Origin: JAJVID01 sp035714085 | Lineage (GTDB): Bacteria; Acidobacteriota; Blastocatellia; RBC074 | Length of the DNA: 64,000 nucleotides | Direction: 5' to 3' | Assembly: GCA_035714085.1 (NCBI GenBank) | Contig: DASTMP010000362.1 | Location: forward strand, 1-64,000 | Shown: positions 53,683 to 62,669 of the stretch, one piece after another | Numbering within the stretch: position 1 is the first letter of the stretch | Layout: the number at the start of each line of letters is the position of its first letter | Translations under genes and position numbers: made by a program | The notes under the pieces: generated by a model | The model's database searches: none | Seen by the model: only the letters and a program-made list of their open reading frames with translations | Told to the model about the DNA's origin: nothing

Positions 53683-56385
53683 TCACCTGGCGCGCGGGTC
53701 GCGCAGCACGCGCAACGGTTCGGTGTGGCTCTTGCCGTTCACCGTCAGCCTCACGGTGTAAGTTCCTGGCAGCGCCGCGGCGGCGCGCTCGCCGAAGGGG
53801 CCGGGGCGTGGCGTATTTCCCGCCGGCGTTGGCCGCAGGTCCCACACCCAGCGATGCATTCCCGCGGTCGCGGGAAGCGGCGCGGGCGCGGGTCGCCAGA
53901 CGGGCGCTACGTTCAGCGTTTCAGGATTGACAGGCTGCGCGCGATCTTCGCTGGAATAGCGGCGAACCACCGCGCCTGCCGGGTCGAGGATTTCTATTAC
54001 CACCGGCCCCGATGCTGCAGACTTGAGGTAGTAATCAATCGTTGCGCCGTCAGGCGGATTGTCCAGAAGCGGCTCGTCCAGCGGCAGCGGCGTGCCATGC
54101 GCGCCGCCTGCCGGCAGGTCATAAGCGTCCGCCGGGCGGAACAGATGCGCGTCCGATTGCGCCACTTGATCGTTGAATTGCCGCAGCGGCGTGATGTTGT
54201 CCAGCGCCCAGAAGCCGCGCCCGTGCGTGGCCACGATCAAATCGTCGCCGTGAATATCGAAGTCGCGCATCGAGCACGGCGGCAGGTTCAGTTGCAGCGA
54301 CTGCCACTCGTCGCCGTCATTGAATGAAACAAAGACGCCCAACTCCGTGCCCGCGAACAGCAGCCCATGCCGCTGCGGGTCTTCCTTAACGGTTTGCATG
54401 TAAACGCCCGGCGTCAAGCCGCTGGTGATCTTCTGCCAGGTTTGGCCCATGTCGCGCGTGCGGTAGATGTACGGTTCGTTATCGGTCAGGCGATGCCGAT
54501 CAATTGCGGCGTAAGCAGTGTTCACGTCGAAGTGCGACGCTTCCATCATTACCACTTTGCTCCAGCCGGTGAGCGCGGGCGGCGTGACGTTCCGCCAAGT
54601 TTTGCCGTTGTCGTCGGTCAGTTGAATGTAACCGTCGTCAGTGCCGATCCAGATTCGCTCGGCGCGCAGCGGCGAAGGCGCAATCGTGTATATCACCCCG
54701 CGCCGTTTATTTTCGGGAGCGTTGGCGGCGGCGGCTTCGTCCAGGTTTGAGGGCGCGCCGGGATCTTCTCGCGTCAGGTCGGGGCCGATTTGCGCCCAGC
54801 TCTCGCCGCCGTTGGTCGTTTTGAACAGGAACTGATTGCCGTAATAGAGCGCCCGCGGATCGGCTTTGGAAAAGACCAGCGGCGAAGTCCAGGTGTGGCG
54901 CGCCGGTTCGGTCATCCCGCGCTCGGGCGACACGTTTTTGGTTTCGCCAGTCAGCATGTTGCAGCGCGTGACGCGGTCGCCGAACAGAATTTCAGGATGC
55001 AGCGGATCGGGCGCGGTGTAGCCGTTCTCGTCGCCCGCGCACAGCCCCGCCCAATCGGCCAGCGTGATCTTGCCGCGATCGCTGCGGTGCGGGACGCCGA
55101 TCGCGCCGCTGTCCTGCTGCGCGCCAGTCACCCAATAGGGGAAGCGATAATCCGCTGCGACGTGGTAAATCTGCGCTGTCGGCTGATTGTACCAACTGCT
55201 CCAGGTCGCGCCATTATCCACGCTGACAACCGCGCCCTGATCGGATCCGGTGATCATCCGCGTCGGGTCATCTGGGTCAATCCAGATTTCCTGATAATCA
55301 TCGCCGCCCGGCGCGCCTTTAATCGGCGTGAAGCTTTTGCCGCCATCGGTCGAACGATACAGCGCTGTGTTCGGCACGTAGACGATGTCGGCGTTCTTCG
55401 TGTCCACCGCGATCTTGCAGAAGTACCAACCCCGTCCCCACAGTCGCGTGTCTTTTGAAATCTGCGCCCATGTAGCCCCAGCGTCGTTTGAAACGTAAAG
55501 TCCGCCCCCTTCCTTCACGTCCACGATGGCGTAGACGCGATTGCGATTGGTCGGCGCGACGGCAATGCCGATGCGTCCCAGATTCGCGCCCGGTTTGTCA
55601 GCCGGCAAACCTTGCGTCAGTGGGCGCCACGTCGAACCACCGTCCATTGATTTGTAGATGCCGCCGCCCGGCCCGTACGAAGGCGGATATATACTCCATG
55701 GCGTGCGCCGCGTGTTCCACAAACTGGCATAGATGATCCGCGCATCTTGCGGATCGAAGGCCAAGTCCGCCGCGCCGACGCTCTCGTTTTTGAACAATAC
55801 TTGTTCCCAGGTCTTGCCGCCGTCGCGCGAACGGAAGACGCCGCGATCCGGATTCGGGCCGTAGACGTGCCCGAGCGCCGCGACAAACACCACGTCGGGA
55901 TTTTTCGGATCGACAATGACGCGCCCGATCTGCCGCGTGTCGTCCAGTCCTATGTGCGCCCATGTCTTTCCGGCGTCGGTGGATTTGTACATTCCGTTGC
56001 CGTAGGAAATCTGCGAACGCACATCGGTCTCGCCCGTGCCGACGTAGATGACGTTTGGATTTGAAGGCGCGACCGCCAGCGCGCCGATGGAAGCGACGGG
56101 CTGCGAATCGAAGATCGGCGTCCACGTCCGTCCCACATTGGTTGATTTCCACACGCCACCGCCGACCGAACCGAAGTAAAAAGTATTGGGTTGCCCTCGA
56201 ACGCCGGTCACGCCGTTGACGCGCCCGCCGCGAAACGGCCCGATGGAACGCCAACGCAAGCTGGAGTAAAGGCTGCCGTCGTATTGCTGCTGGGCCGAAG
56301 CCAGCGTCAAAAAGCCGACAACTGCGATTGCGGCGCCGCAAAGCGCAAGCGATGCGCGCGCAATCGCTTTTTGCGAACAGAACAT
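53683..56385 (-). CDS. Secreted BNR/sortilin-type beta-propeller protein
   Basis: A 900-residue exported protein (signal peptide ASLALCGAAIAVVGFLTLAS) built from BNR/Asp-box repeats of the sialidase/VPS10 type: GVWKSTNVGRTWTPIFDSQP, GMYKSTDAGKTWAHIGLDDT, GVFRSRDGGKTWEQVLF, ALYRSTDGGKSFTPIKGAPG. These form multi-blade propellers; in acidobacteria such proteins are annotated as glycosyl hydrolase or sortilin-like without proven activity. The C-terminus (TVRLTVNGKSHTEPLRVLRD) ends abruptly with PRAR, where relatives I recall continue by about 100 residues, so it may be truncated. Start ATG 56385 chosen with AAGGAG upstream. Confidence 0.85.
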   Translation of the reverse strand: MFCSQKAIARASLALCGAAIAVVGFLTLASAQQQYDGSLYSSLRWRSIGPFRGGRVNGVTGVRGQPNTFYFGSVGGGVWKSTNVGRTWTPIFDSQPVASIGALAVAPSNPNVIYVGTGETDVRSQISYGNGMYKSTDAGKTWAHIGLDDTRQIGRVIVDPKNPDVVFVAALGHVYGPNPDRGVFRSRDGGKTWEQVLFKNESVGAADLAFDPQDARIIYASLWNTRRTPWSIYPPSYGPGGGIYKSMDGGSTWRPLTQGLPADKPGANLGRIGIAVAPTNRNRVYAIVDVKEGGGLYVSNDAGATWAQISKDTRLWGRGWYFCKIAVDTKNADIVYVPNTALYRSTDGGKSFTPIKGAPGGDDYQEIWIDPDDPTRMITGSDQGAVVSVDNGATWSSWYNQPTAQIYHVAADYRFPYWVTGAQQDSGAIGVPHRSDRGKITLADWAGLCAGDENGYTAPDPLHPEILFGDRVTRCNMLTGETKNVSPERGMTEPARHTWTSPLVFSKADPRALYYGNQFLFKTTNGGESWAQIGPDLTREDPGAPSNLDEAAAANAPENKRRGVIYTIAPSPLRAERIWIGTDDGYIQLTDDNGKTWRNVTPPALTGWSKVVMMEASHFDVNTAYAAIDRHRLTDNEPYIYRTRDMGQTWQKITSGLTPGVYMQTVKEDPQRHGLLFAGTELGVFVSFNDGDEWQSLQLNLPPCSMRDFDIHGDDLIVATHGRGFWALDNITPLRQFNDQVAQSDAHLFRPADAYDLPAGGAHGTPLPLDEPLLDNPPDGATIDYYLKSAASGPVVIEILDPAGAVVRRYSSEDRAQPVNPETLNVAPVWRPAPAPLPATAGMHRWVWDLRPTPAGNTPRPGPFGERAAAALPGTYTVRLTVNGKSHTEPLRVLRDPRAR

Positions 56386-56495
56386 ATGTGATTGCTCCTT
56401 GCAGAGATTGGTGATTGAAGTCCGGCCCATTTTCCTCTGACTTTGCCAATCAGTACAGACTGTCATTCAGACTGAAGCGCCCAGAACCTCGCAAG

Positions 56496-56776
56496 GGTAA
56501 GCCAAAACAGTCGATCTTGAAATTGCAGTGAGGGTCGTTTAGCAGTTCGGTTGAGGATGGCGAGTTGTTGTCGAAGGGCGAGGATTTCCGCCATCAGTTC
56601 CAGGCGAGGAGCATAAAAGGATCGAGCAAGGAAAAGGAGAAAAGGGGAGAGGGTCATAAACGAGAAGCAAGATCATAAAAACCGGGTTCGTAAAGTTGTT
56701 GAGTAGTATTAAATGGATGTGGCTTGTAAGCGCAAGAGACTAAAGCTCGGACGGAATTTTCGGTACTTACAGGCGC
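56496..56776 (-). mobile_element. 281-bp repeated element, copy A, with truncated transposase start
   Basis: This segment is nearly identical to 60205-60485: I count ten substitutions and no indels over 281 bases, and homology stops sharply at both ends in both copies. On the minus strand it encodes the first 54 residues of a transposase/integrase (ATG 56657; RLELMAEILALRQQLAILNR, then PSLQFQDRLFWLT) and breaks off at the same codon in both copies, with unrelated DNA behind. It therefore behaves like a non-autonomous element or a twice-copied fragment. Confidence 0.8.
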
Positions 56777-56782
56777 TGTCAC

Positions 56783-56920
56783 TCATTTGACCTTCGTGAC
56801 TTTAATCTCTTGCGCGCCGCCGTGGATGACTAAGTGCGTATTCCCGTCCAGTCCCTGCGCCTTTTCTCTGAGCGACTCTTCTCCGAACGCGCGGAGGGCC
56901 GCTTCAGCCGAATAATACTC
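56783..56920 (-). pseudogene. C-terminal remnant of an unidentified gene
   Basis: Minus-strand frame without start, 45 codons to a TGA at 56783-56785, coding-like: YYSAEAALRAFGEESLREKA then QGLDGNTHLVIHGGAQEIKV. A stop (56921-56923) precedes it; one base of frame change upstream would extend it with NLYEVRV. I do not recognise the family. It lies between element copy A and the ankyrin gene, and was probably broken when the element arrived. Confidence 0.4.
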
Positions 56921-56955
56921 TCACTTCGTACAGATTGGCGCAAAAGCCTCCCACA

Positions 56956-59217
56956 TCAGCGTTGAGCTTGTTTCTTGGGCTCCGCCGCGAGCGTTAACGC
57001 CAGTGTGGCCCAGGCCGTGCCGGCGGTCGAGATAAACTGGTCCTGACCATAGGGGAATCCGCTCTCGAAGTATGGCTGAAACCAGATGGCGCGCGACTTG
57101 ACGCGCCATGAGCCGTCACTGGCCTGCGTGCGCAACAGATAATCCACACCCTTACGGAAAACAGGATCACCAGGCGCCATCCTGCCAGCGTAGCCGAGAG
57201 CATACAGGGCTTCTCCGGTGGCGTAAGCGTCCGAGGCCATTGCGGGCAACTGGCTCCACCCGCCGTCGGCGCGCTGCAGCGCGGTCAGGGCTTTCGCTTC
57301 CTGGCGGATTACCACCGCCCCCCTCCCGCCCCAGGCGAGCCCCAGTAGTCGGAATGAGCGGTCCTGATTGGTCACCGGTGTGGCCTTTTCGAGCCAGGCC
57401 ACAGCGCGGGCGACGGCTTTTTCGCAGTTCAGCTTTTCCACTTCCGGCGCATAGTTCTTGATTGCGAAAATCGCCAGCGCAGCGGTCTGAAACCTGCCCG
57501 AGTTCATTGGCGGACGGCGACTCTCAGGGTTGAGCCAGTATCCTTCGGCGGTTTGCGAAGCCATCAGGTAGCGGACGATGGCGTCCGTCACCTGAGTTCG
57601 AGGCTCGTGATTCATCCCCGCGTCGAATAACTCCCAGGCGACGCTGTTGGCGTTGATGACGTTGAAGTCCATTACCTGTTCGGCCGGCGGCCTCATCACT
57701 GCAGGCAGTTGCGGAAACGACTTCATGGATGTGAGCCCGGAATCGCGCGCCATGCCTGCGGCCGCCGAAGGCAAGCTCTGCGAATGGCAGGAGTTGCACC
57801 CGGCCGTGCGAATGAAGGCGTCGCTTTGCTTTTCGAGCAGCGCCAATGAACTGCTCACCGCGCCTGGAATGGACCGATGGCTGACGCTGACGGGCGTAAG
57901 CGGGGCTGTAGCGGTAGCGCTCGGCGACGGAGATACTGCGCCCAACAATCTGGCCGCTTCCGTGTGGCCGCGCTTGGCGGCAAGGGCGCTGGCGGGTTCG
58001 TCGTAATCGCCCGTGAAGCTGGCATCGGCGCCCTTAGCCAGCAACAACTTGATAATTCCTGCGGGCAAGGCATCCGAGCTGGCGGCGAACATCAGTGGCG
58101 AGTATCCGCGGAAGTTGCGGACGTTGAGATCCGCGCCTTTGGCAAGCAACATTTCGACCGAAGCTTGCACACCCGATGTGGCCGCGAAGCCCAGCGCTGT
58201 TTCGTTGCGCTTCGACGTGACTTTGACGTCCGCCCCTCTCTCGATCAGCAACTGCACGGCGCGCGCATTGCCGCCAGCGCATGCAGACATCATGGCAGTT
58301 TCACCGGCGCCGTCCTTTGCGTTCACATCGGCGCCCTTCTCGATCAGCAACTGCATCGCTTCTATGCTGAGGCGCGCCGCCATCATCAGTGGCGTTTGCC
58401 CGTTGACGGCGGCCAGGTTGGGATCAGCCCCCTTGCTGAGCAGCAAACGCAAGGTCGAAATCCCATTGCCCAACATCGCGGCGAGGTAAAGTGGCGTGCG
58501 TCCTTGCGCTTGCTTGGCGTTGACGTTCGCGCCCTTTGCCAGTAGCAAGCGTACCTTGGCCTCATCATGTATGGCCCAGTGCAAGGGCGTCGAACCCCGC
58601 CGGTTTTTGGCGTTCACATCAGCGCCCTTATCAATGAGCAACTGTAAGTTGTCGAGCGGTCCATAGCCAGCGGCGTGATGCAGCGCGGTCGAACCGCCAG
58701 CGTCTTTCCCCCTAATCAACTCGGGGCTGGCGGCGATCTGCTGCTCGATCTCATGGCGATTTCCGGCGCGTACCGCGGCGACGAGCGCCGTGACTTTGGG
58801 ATCCACCGGCTTGAGTGGCGCCTCTGCGACGATGTCGGTGCGGAACTCCGCGCCCTGATCTATCCAGGCGCGCAGCAGCCCGATTTCTTCGTTCGTGAGC
58901 GCGCCAGAGGGCGGCATCTGCAGACCGCCGTCGCCGTCCACTAAACGGCGGATCAGCTTGCTGGCGGCGCTGTCACCGATTTTGATGACCGGACCGTAAT
59001 CACCGCCGCGTAAGGCATTCTGGCGCAAATCCAACCGCAGGCCGGCCTGCTGAACCTCAGGCCCATGGCAGGAATAACAATTCTGCGCGAGTAAAGGCTG
59101 GATGTCCTGCTTGTAGTCTACCTTCCTGCCGGCGGCGGGTGGAAACTTTGATTGCGCCCCGACAAGGGGGATTGCAGCAAGCGTCAACATTAGCGCGAGT
59201 TTGATTGTGAGACGCAT
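56956..59217 (-). CDS. Secreted cytochrome-c/ankyrin/alpha-toroid protein
   Basis: After a signal peptide (LALMLTLAAIPLVGAQ) comes a planctomycete-cytochrome (PSCyt1)-like domain with CYSCH at residues 47-51 and PLLAQNCYSCHGPEVQQAG, then about eight ankyrin repeats (typical NAKNRRGSTPLHWAIHDEAK, GADVNAKDGAGETAMMSACA), then a second heme motif (CNSCH at 474-478) and a C-terminal all-helical region resembling the prenyltransferase/squalene-cyclase toroid (QRADGGWSQLPAMASDAYAT; RTQASDGSWRVKSRAIWFQP). The combination suggests an exported redox-linked binding protein; no reaction can be stated. It is divergent to the ECF sigma gene. Confidence 0.88.
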   Translation of the reverse strand: MRLTIKLALMLTLAAIPLVGAQSKFPPAAGRKVDYKQDIQPLLAQNCYSCHGPEVQQAGLRLDLRQNALRGGDYGPVIKIGDSAASKLIRRLVDGDGGLQMPPSGALTNEEIGLLRAWIDQGAEFRTDIVAEAPLKPVDPKVTALVAAVRAGNRHEIEQQIAASPELIRGKDAGGSTALHHAAGYGPLDNLQLLIDKGADVNAKNRRGSTPLHWAIHDEAKVRLLLAKGANVNAKQAQGRTPLYLAAMLGNGISTLRLLLSKGADPNLAAVNGQTPLMMAARLSIEAMQLLIEKGADVNAKDGAGETAMMSACAGGNARAVQLLIERGADVKVTSKRNETALGFAATSGVQASVEMLLAKGADLNVRNFRGYSPLMFAASSDALPAGIIKLLLAKGADASFTGDYDEPASALAAKRGHTEAARLLGAVSPSPSATATAPLTPVSVSHRSIPGAVSSSLALLEKQSDAFIRTAGCNSCHSQSLPSAAAGMARDSGLTSMKSFPQLPAVMRPPAEQVMDFNVINANSVAWELFDAGMNHEPRTQVTDAIVRYLMASQTAEGYWLNPESRRPPMNSGRFQTAALAIFAIKNYAPEVEKLNCEKAVARAVAWLEKATPVTNQDRSFRLLGLAWGGRGAVVIRQEAKALTALQRADGGWSQLPAMASDAYATGEALYALGYAGRMAPGDPVFRKGVDYLLRTQASDGSWRVKSRAIWFQPYFESGFPYGQDQFISTAGTAWATLALTLAAEPKKQAQR

Positions 59218-59421
59218 TTTCTGACCTCCTATTGCTGGTTAATTCGGAACTCGGCGGTTAAAATGCGGCGGCTGATGCGCAATGCGATTCCGACGCCGGC
59301 CGCTTTCCGAAGGCGCAAACTCGTCTTTACGCCTCACTAATCCATGCGGAAACTGCGGTGAAAACCTGCAACCCGCGTGAAGGTTATTTCTCAGGCTATG
59401 CCAATCGGGGGTAACGGTCAG

Positions 59422-60006
59422 ATGCCAAAGCCAATCCCACACGAAGTTACCCAACTGCTCCTGGCCTGGAGCGATGGTGATAAGTCTGCGATGGATCAAT
59501 TGATGCCGCTGGTTTACGGCGAACTGCGCCGGCTGGCGAAACAACACATGCGCCGTGAACGCGCCGGCCATACGCTGCAAACCACGGCGCTCATCCACGA
59601 AGCTTATTTGCGGTTGATTGACGCCAGTCAGGTGAGGTTGGAAAACCGCAGGCATTTCTTTGCCGTCGCCTCGCGCCTGATGCGTCAGGCGCTTATAGAC
59701 CTGGCGCGCGAACGCGGCAGCCTCAAGCGCGGCGGCGCGGCCGAGCGTGTATCGTTCGATGAAGCATTGATGGTCAGCGAGCAGCGCGATGATGAATTGC
59801 TGGCGCTCGACGAAGCTCTCCGGGCGCTCGCCGAATTCGATGAGCGCAAGAGCCAGGTGGTGGAGTTGCGCTTCTTCGGTGGTCTGAGCGTGGAAGAGAC
59901 CGCCGAGGCCCTCGAAGTTTCGGTCGAGACGATTCACCGCGACTGGCGTTTGGCCAGATCGTGGCTGCTGAGAAAGCTGCGCGGGGGGAAGCCGGATGAA
60001 GCCTGA
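59422..60006 (+). CDS. ECF sigma factor of the acidobacterial (TIGR02999-like) group
   Basis: A 194-residue sigma factor typical of the group linked to serine/threonine kinases: EVTQLLLAWSDGDKSAMDQL, MPLVYGELRRLAKQHMRRER, AGHTLQTTALIHEAYLRLID (region 2), then FFAVASRLMRQALIDLARER and region 4 DERKSQVVELRFFGGLSVEE, TAEALEVSVETIHRDWRLAR. I chose ATG 59422 since the protein then matches the family start; GTG 59377 and ATG 59398 are also in frame. A kinase gene normally follows; here only its broken remains do, with an overlapping ATG. Confidence 0.93.
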   Translation: MPKPIPHEVTQLLLAWSDGDKSAMDQLMPLVYGELRRLAKQHMRRERAGHTLQTTALIHEAYLRLIDASQVRLENRRHFFAVASRLMRQALIDLARERGSLKRGGAAERVSFDEALMVSEQRDDELLALDEALRALAEFDERKSQVVELRFFGGLSVEETAEALEVSVETIHRDWRLARSWLLRKLRGGKPDEA

Positions 60007-60204
60007 ACATTGGAGACAAATCGAACAGCTTTATCACGCCGCGCTTGAACGCAAGCCGCTTGCTCGCGACGCCGTTCTGGAGAAAGCTCGCGCAGGCGAC
60101 GAAGAAATTTTGGAATGATCCTCTGCGAGATGCTGGGCGGGCGACGCGCGTTCAACGGGGCGTCGGTGGCCGATGTGATGAGCGCGATCCTGAAGGAAGA
60201 ATAC
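59996..60204 (+). pseudogene. Serine/threonine kinase pseudogene (internal deletion, cut by element copy B)
   Basis: From ATG 59996, overlapping the sigma factor end, 40 codons match the start of acidobacterial serine/threonine kinases (MKPEHWRQIEQLYHAALERK, ARAGDEEILE). The frame ends at TGA 60116-60118. Directly behind, in the frame of ATG 60115, lies a piece of the kinase C-lobe: ILCEMLGGRRAFNGASVADV then MSAILKEEY. The whole N-lobe and catalytic loop between are missing. The remnant is then interrupted by the 281-bp element. Together the parts prove loss of the kinase that should pair with the ECF factor. Confidence 0.8.
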
Positions 60205-60485
60205 GGTAAGCCAAAACAGTCGATCTTGAAATTGCAGTGAGGGTCGATTAGCAGTTCGGTTGAGAATGGCGAGTTGTTGTCGAAGGGCTAGGATTTCCGC
60301 TATCAGTTCCAGGCGAGGAGCAAAAAAGGATCGAGCAAGGAAAAGGAGAAAAGGGAAGAGGGCCATAAACGAGAAGCAAGATCATGAAAACCGGGTTCGT
60401 AAAGTCGTTGAGTAGTATTAAATGGATGTGGCTTGTAAGCGCAGGAGACTAAAGCTCGGACGGAATTTTCGGTACTTACAGGCGC
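60205..60485 (-). mobile_element. 281-bp repeated element, copy B, inserted in the kinase pseudogene
   Basis: Same length and boundaries as copy A (begins GGTAAGCCAAAACAGTCGAT on the plus strand, ends GGTACTTACAGGCGC). On the minus strand the truncated transposase (ATG 60366; RLELIAEILALRQQLAILNR) reads into kinase DNA. It is placed within kinase C-lobe sequence, direct evidence for an insertion at this place. I see no clear target duplication or terminal inverted repeats. The stretch 60486-60759 behind it holds no gene I can support. Confidence 0.8.
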
Positions 60486-60759
60486 CGAAGATACGCATAC
60501 GGCTTTATCGCCTTCCGTAAGGAAAGACCCTTAATGACGGGAATCGTTTTTGATCTGCCGAAACATCATAAGCCTTCGGTGAGTAGACCAAGATTCGATC
60601 AAAGCGTTGTACCTTTATTTTTACTTCTGCTATTCTTTCTACCGTCCACAGAGGTTGCTCAATTGCTCCATCTGGCGGATGCTCAGCCGCCTGAAGTAGT
60701 TTGCAAGAAAATCCAAGGAGCTTAGAGCCTGGAGGTTGATTCCGTCAACTTTGATCATC

Positions 60760-62397
60760 ATGTATAAGCGCTTTGTGTCGTTCCTTCTCCTATACCCAAT
60801 CTGCCTTGTAAGCATGAGCATTTCTGCGCAAGGCCAAGGTACCCCCGGACCAGCGAATCCAGCGACAGCGCAAGTGGCCCCAGCCTCAGTCCCGCAGGCC
60901 GCTGACCAGTCGCCTCTAGCAAAGGCCGACCAACTCTATCGAACGGGGAAACTTGCAGAAGCTGCGCAGGAATACAACGCTCTGCTTCAGGCTGAACCCA
61001 AATCCATAATGGCCTATGTGGGTCTGGTTCACGTTTATCTCAGGCAGAAAAAGCCGAGCGAGGCGTATGCCGCTGCAGCCAAAGCCATCGAACTGGCGCC
61101 CTCTCTCGACGCCGCGCATGTTGCGCTGGGAGAAGCCTGCTTCCGGCAAGGAAAGCTTTCCGACGCCGAAAAGGAGTTTGCCGACCTTGTAAAAGCTAAC
61201 ACCAAAGAACCGAGGGCGTATCTTGGACTCTGGCGCGTCTACACTGCCGCTTCTTACTTCAAGCACGCAAAAGTGATGATCGACCGCGCCTATTCGCTTG
61301 ATCCCAAGGACCCCGATATCAGAAGCGCGTGGGCCAGAATGCTTACCAGAGAAGAGCGCATAAAAGAGTTGAAAGCATACCTCTCCAGTGACGCAGGCGA
61401 GGATGCCGAGGAGCGCGAGAGGCTGGAGCACTCCCTTGCCGTTCTCGAGGACGAAGCGAGTCGACCCATGCGGCCGTGCCGGTTGGCTACGAAGCTGGGC
61501 CCCATGGAAACCAATCTCGAGTCGTTGCTGATCGACCCCACTCACATCCGCGGGTATGGGCTCCGCGTCAATCTGAACGGAGCTTCGTCAAAACTCTTGC
61601 TTGATACCGGAGCCGGCGGAATCCTGGTGGGTCGAAAAATAGCCGAGAAGGCGGGGATTCAGCCGGTTCTGGAACAGAAAGTCCGCGGTATCGGCGACAA
61701 GGGCCCGGCGTCGGGTTATATGGGCTACGCTGATTCAATCAAGATTGGCGATCTGGAGTTCAAGGATTGTTACGTGGAGGTAATCGACAAGAATCCAATT
61801 GGCGAAGACGGGTTGATAGGCGCTGATGTTTTCTCACAGTTTCTTGTCGACATCGATTTTCCGAACTCAAAATTCCGACTAAGCCCGTTGCCTCCCAGGC
61901 CCGATGAATCAGCCGCTCCCGTCGCTCTTGAATCGCGCTCCACCGGGGGCCGACAGTTCCACGACCCATATGTCGCTCCGGAAATGAAATCGTTTACCCC
62001 TGTTTTTCGCTTTGGCCACCAGTTGCTTATCAACACGAGATTGAACGATCTCCCTCCAAAACTCTTCCTGATTGACACAGGCGCGTTTAGCAATACTATT
62101 TCGCCGGCCGCGGCCAGAGAGGTAACGAAGGTCTCCTCGGACTCGGATTTGAAGGTCAGGGGACTTAGCGGATCGGTGAAGAATGTCTTCCGCGCTGATG
62201 AGTTGACGCTTCAATTCGGTAACCTGAGACAGAAAAACCGGGACATGGTTGCATTAGATACAAAGGCTATCAGCGATACGGACGGAACCGAGGTCTCAGG
62301 TTTTTTAGGGTTTGCAATGCTCCGAATGCTGCGCATAAGAATAGACTACAGGGACGGACTGGTTGATTTTGAATATGATCGAAACCGTTTCCACTGA
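60760..62397 (+). CDS. Secreted TPR protein with two retropepsin-like aspartyl protease domains
   Basis: A signal peptide (FVSFLLLYPICLVSMSISAQ) leads to TPR repeats (about 50-200; LYRTGKLAEAAQEYNALLQA, ACFRQGKLSDAEKEFADLV), then two retropepsin-like domains with their catalytic motif: KLLLDTGAGGILVGRKIAEK (Asp282) and KLFLIDTGAFSNTISPAAAR (Asp439), each followed by a hydrophobic Gly turn (DGLIGADVFSQFLVDIDF; SGFLGFAMLRMLRIRIDY). Two linked domains could form one pseudo-dimeric aspartyl protease. ATG 60760 gives the best signal peptide; TTG 60736 is directly preceded by GGAGG, which is too close. Substrate unknown. Confidence 0.85.
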   Translation: MYKRFVSFLLLYPICLVSMSISAQGQGTPGPANPATAQVAPASVPQAADQSPLAKADQLYRTGKLAEAAQEYNALLQAEPKSIMAYVGLVHVYLRQKKPSEAYAAAAKAIELAPSLDAAHVALGEACFRQGKLSDAEKEFADLVKANTKEPRAYLGLWRVYTAASYFKHAKVMIDRAYSLDPKDPDIRSAWARMLTREERIKELKAYLSSDAGEDAEERERLEHSLAVLEDEASRPMRPCRLATKLGPMETNLESLLIDPTHIRGYGLRVNLNGASSKLLLDTGAGGILVGRKIAEKAGIQPVLEQKVRGIGDKGPASGYMGYADSIKIGDLEFKDCYVEVIDKNPIGEDGLIGADVFSQFLVDIDFPNSKFRLSPLPPRPDESAAPVALESRSTGGRQFHDPYVAPEMKSFTPVFRFGHQLLINTRLNDLPPKLFLIDTGAFSNTISPAAAREVTKVSSDSDLKVRGLSGSVKNVFRADELTLQFGNLRQKNRDMVALDTKAISDTDGTEVSGFLGFAMLRMLRIRIDYRDGLVDFEYDRNRFH

Positions 62398-62669
62398 ACG
62401 GCCCAAGAAACAGCCTGGTGGCGGGTCCGTTTCGGCCAACTCGAGTCTTAAGATTGACATCTCGACGCGGAGGCCTCCTGTTGAATGCCCGCCTCGTTAG
62501 CACGACCGGTATACAAAAAGTCCTAGCAGAGCTGCAAGCAAAATGAGAGCGCCGATCTGCTGAGTCCTGGGCGCCCCTTCGGCAGAATGGCGGCTTTCTT
62601 CATCGTTATGTCACTCCTACCAAGGCCAACGCCATGTCGGGTGGCCTATTCTCATTTGCGAAAGTTCTC

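Noticed and set aside
62497..62603. Possible tiny membrane protein on the minus strand (IGALILLAALLGLFVYRSC)
   Set aside because: The hydrophobic frame has no start codon; the ATG with AGGAG upstream (62603) reads another frame that ends after 26 codons. A frameshifted remnant is possible but cannot be supported.
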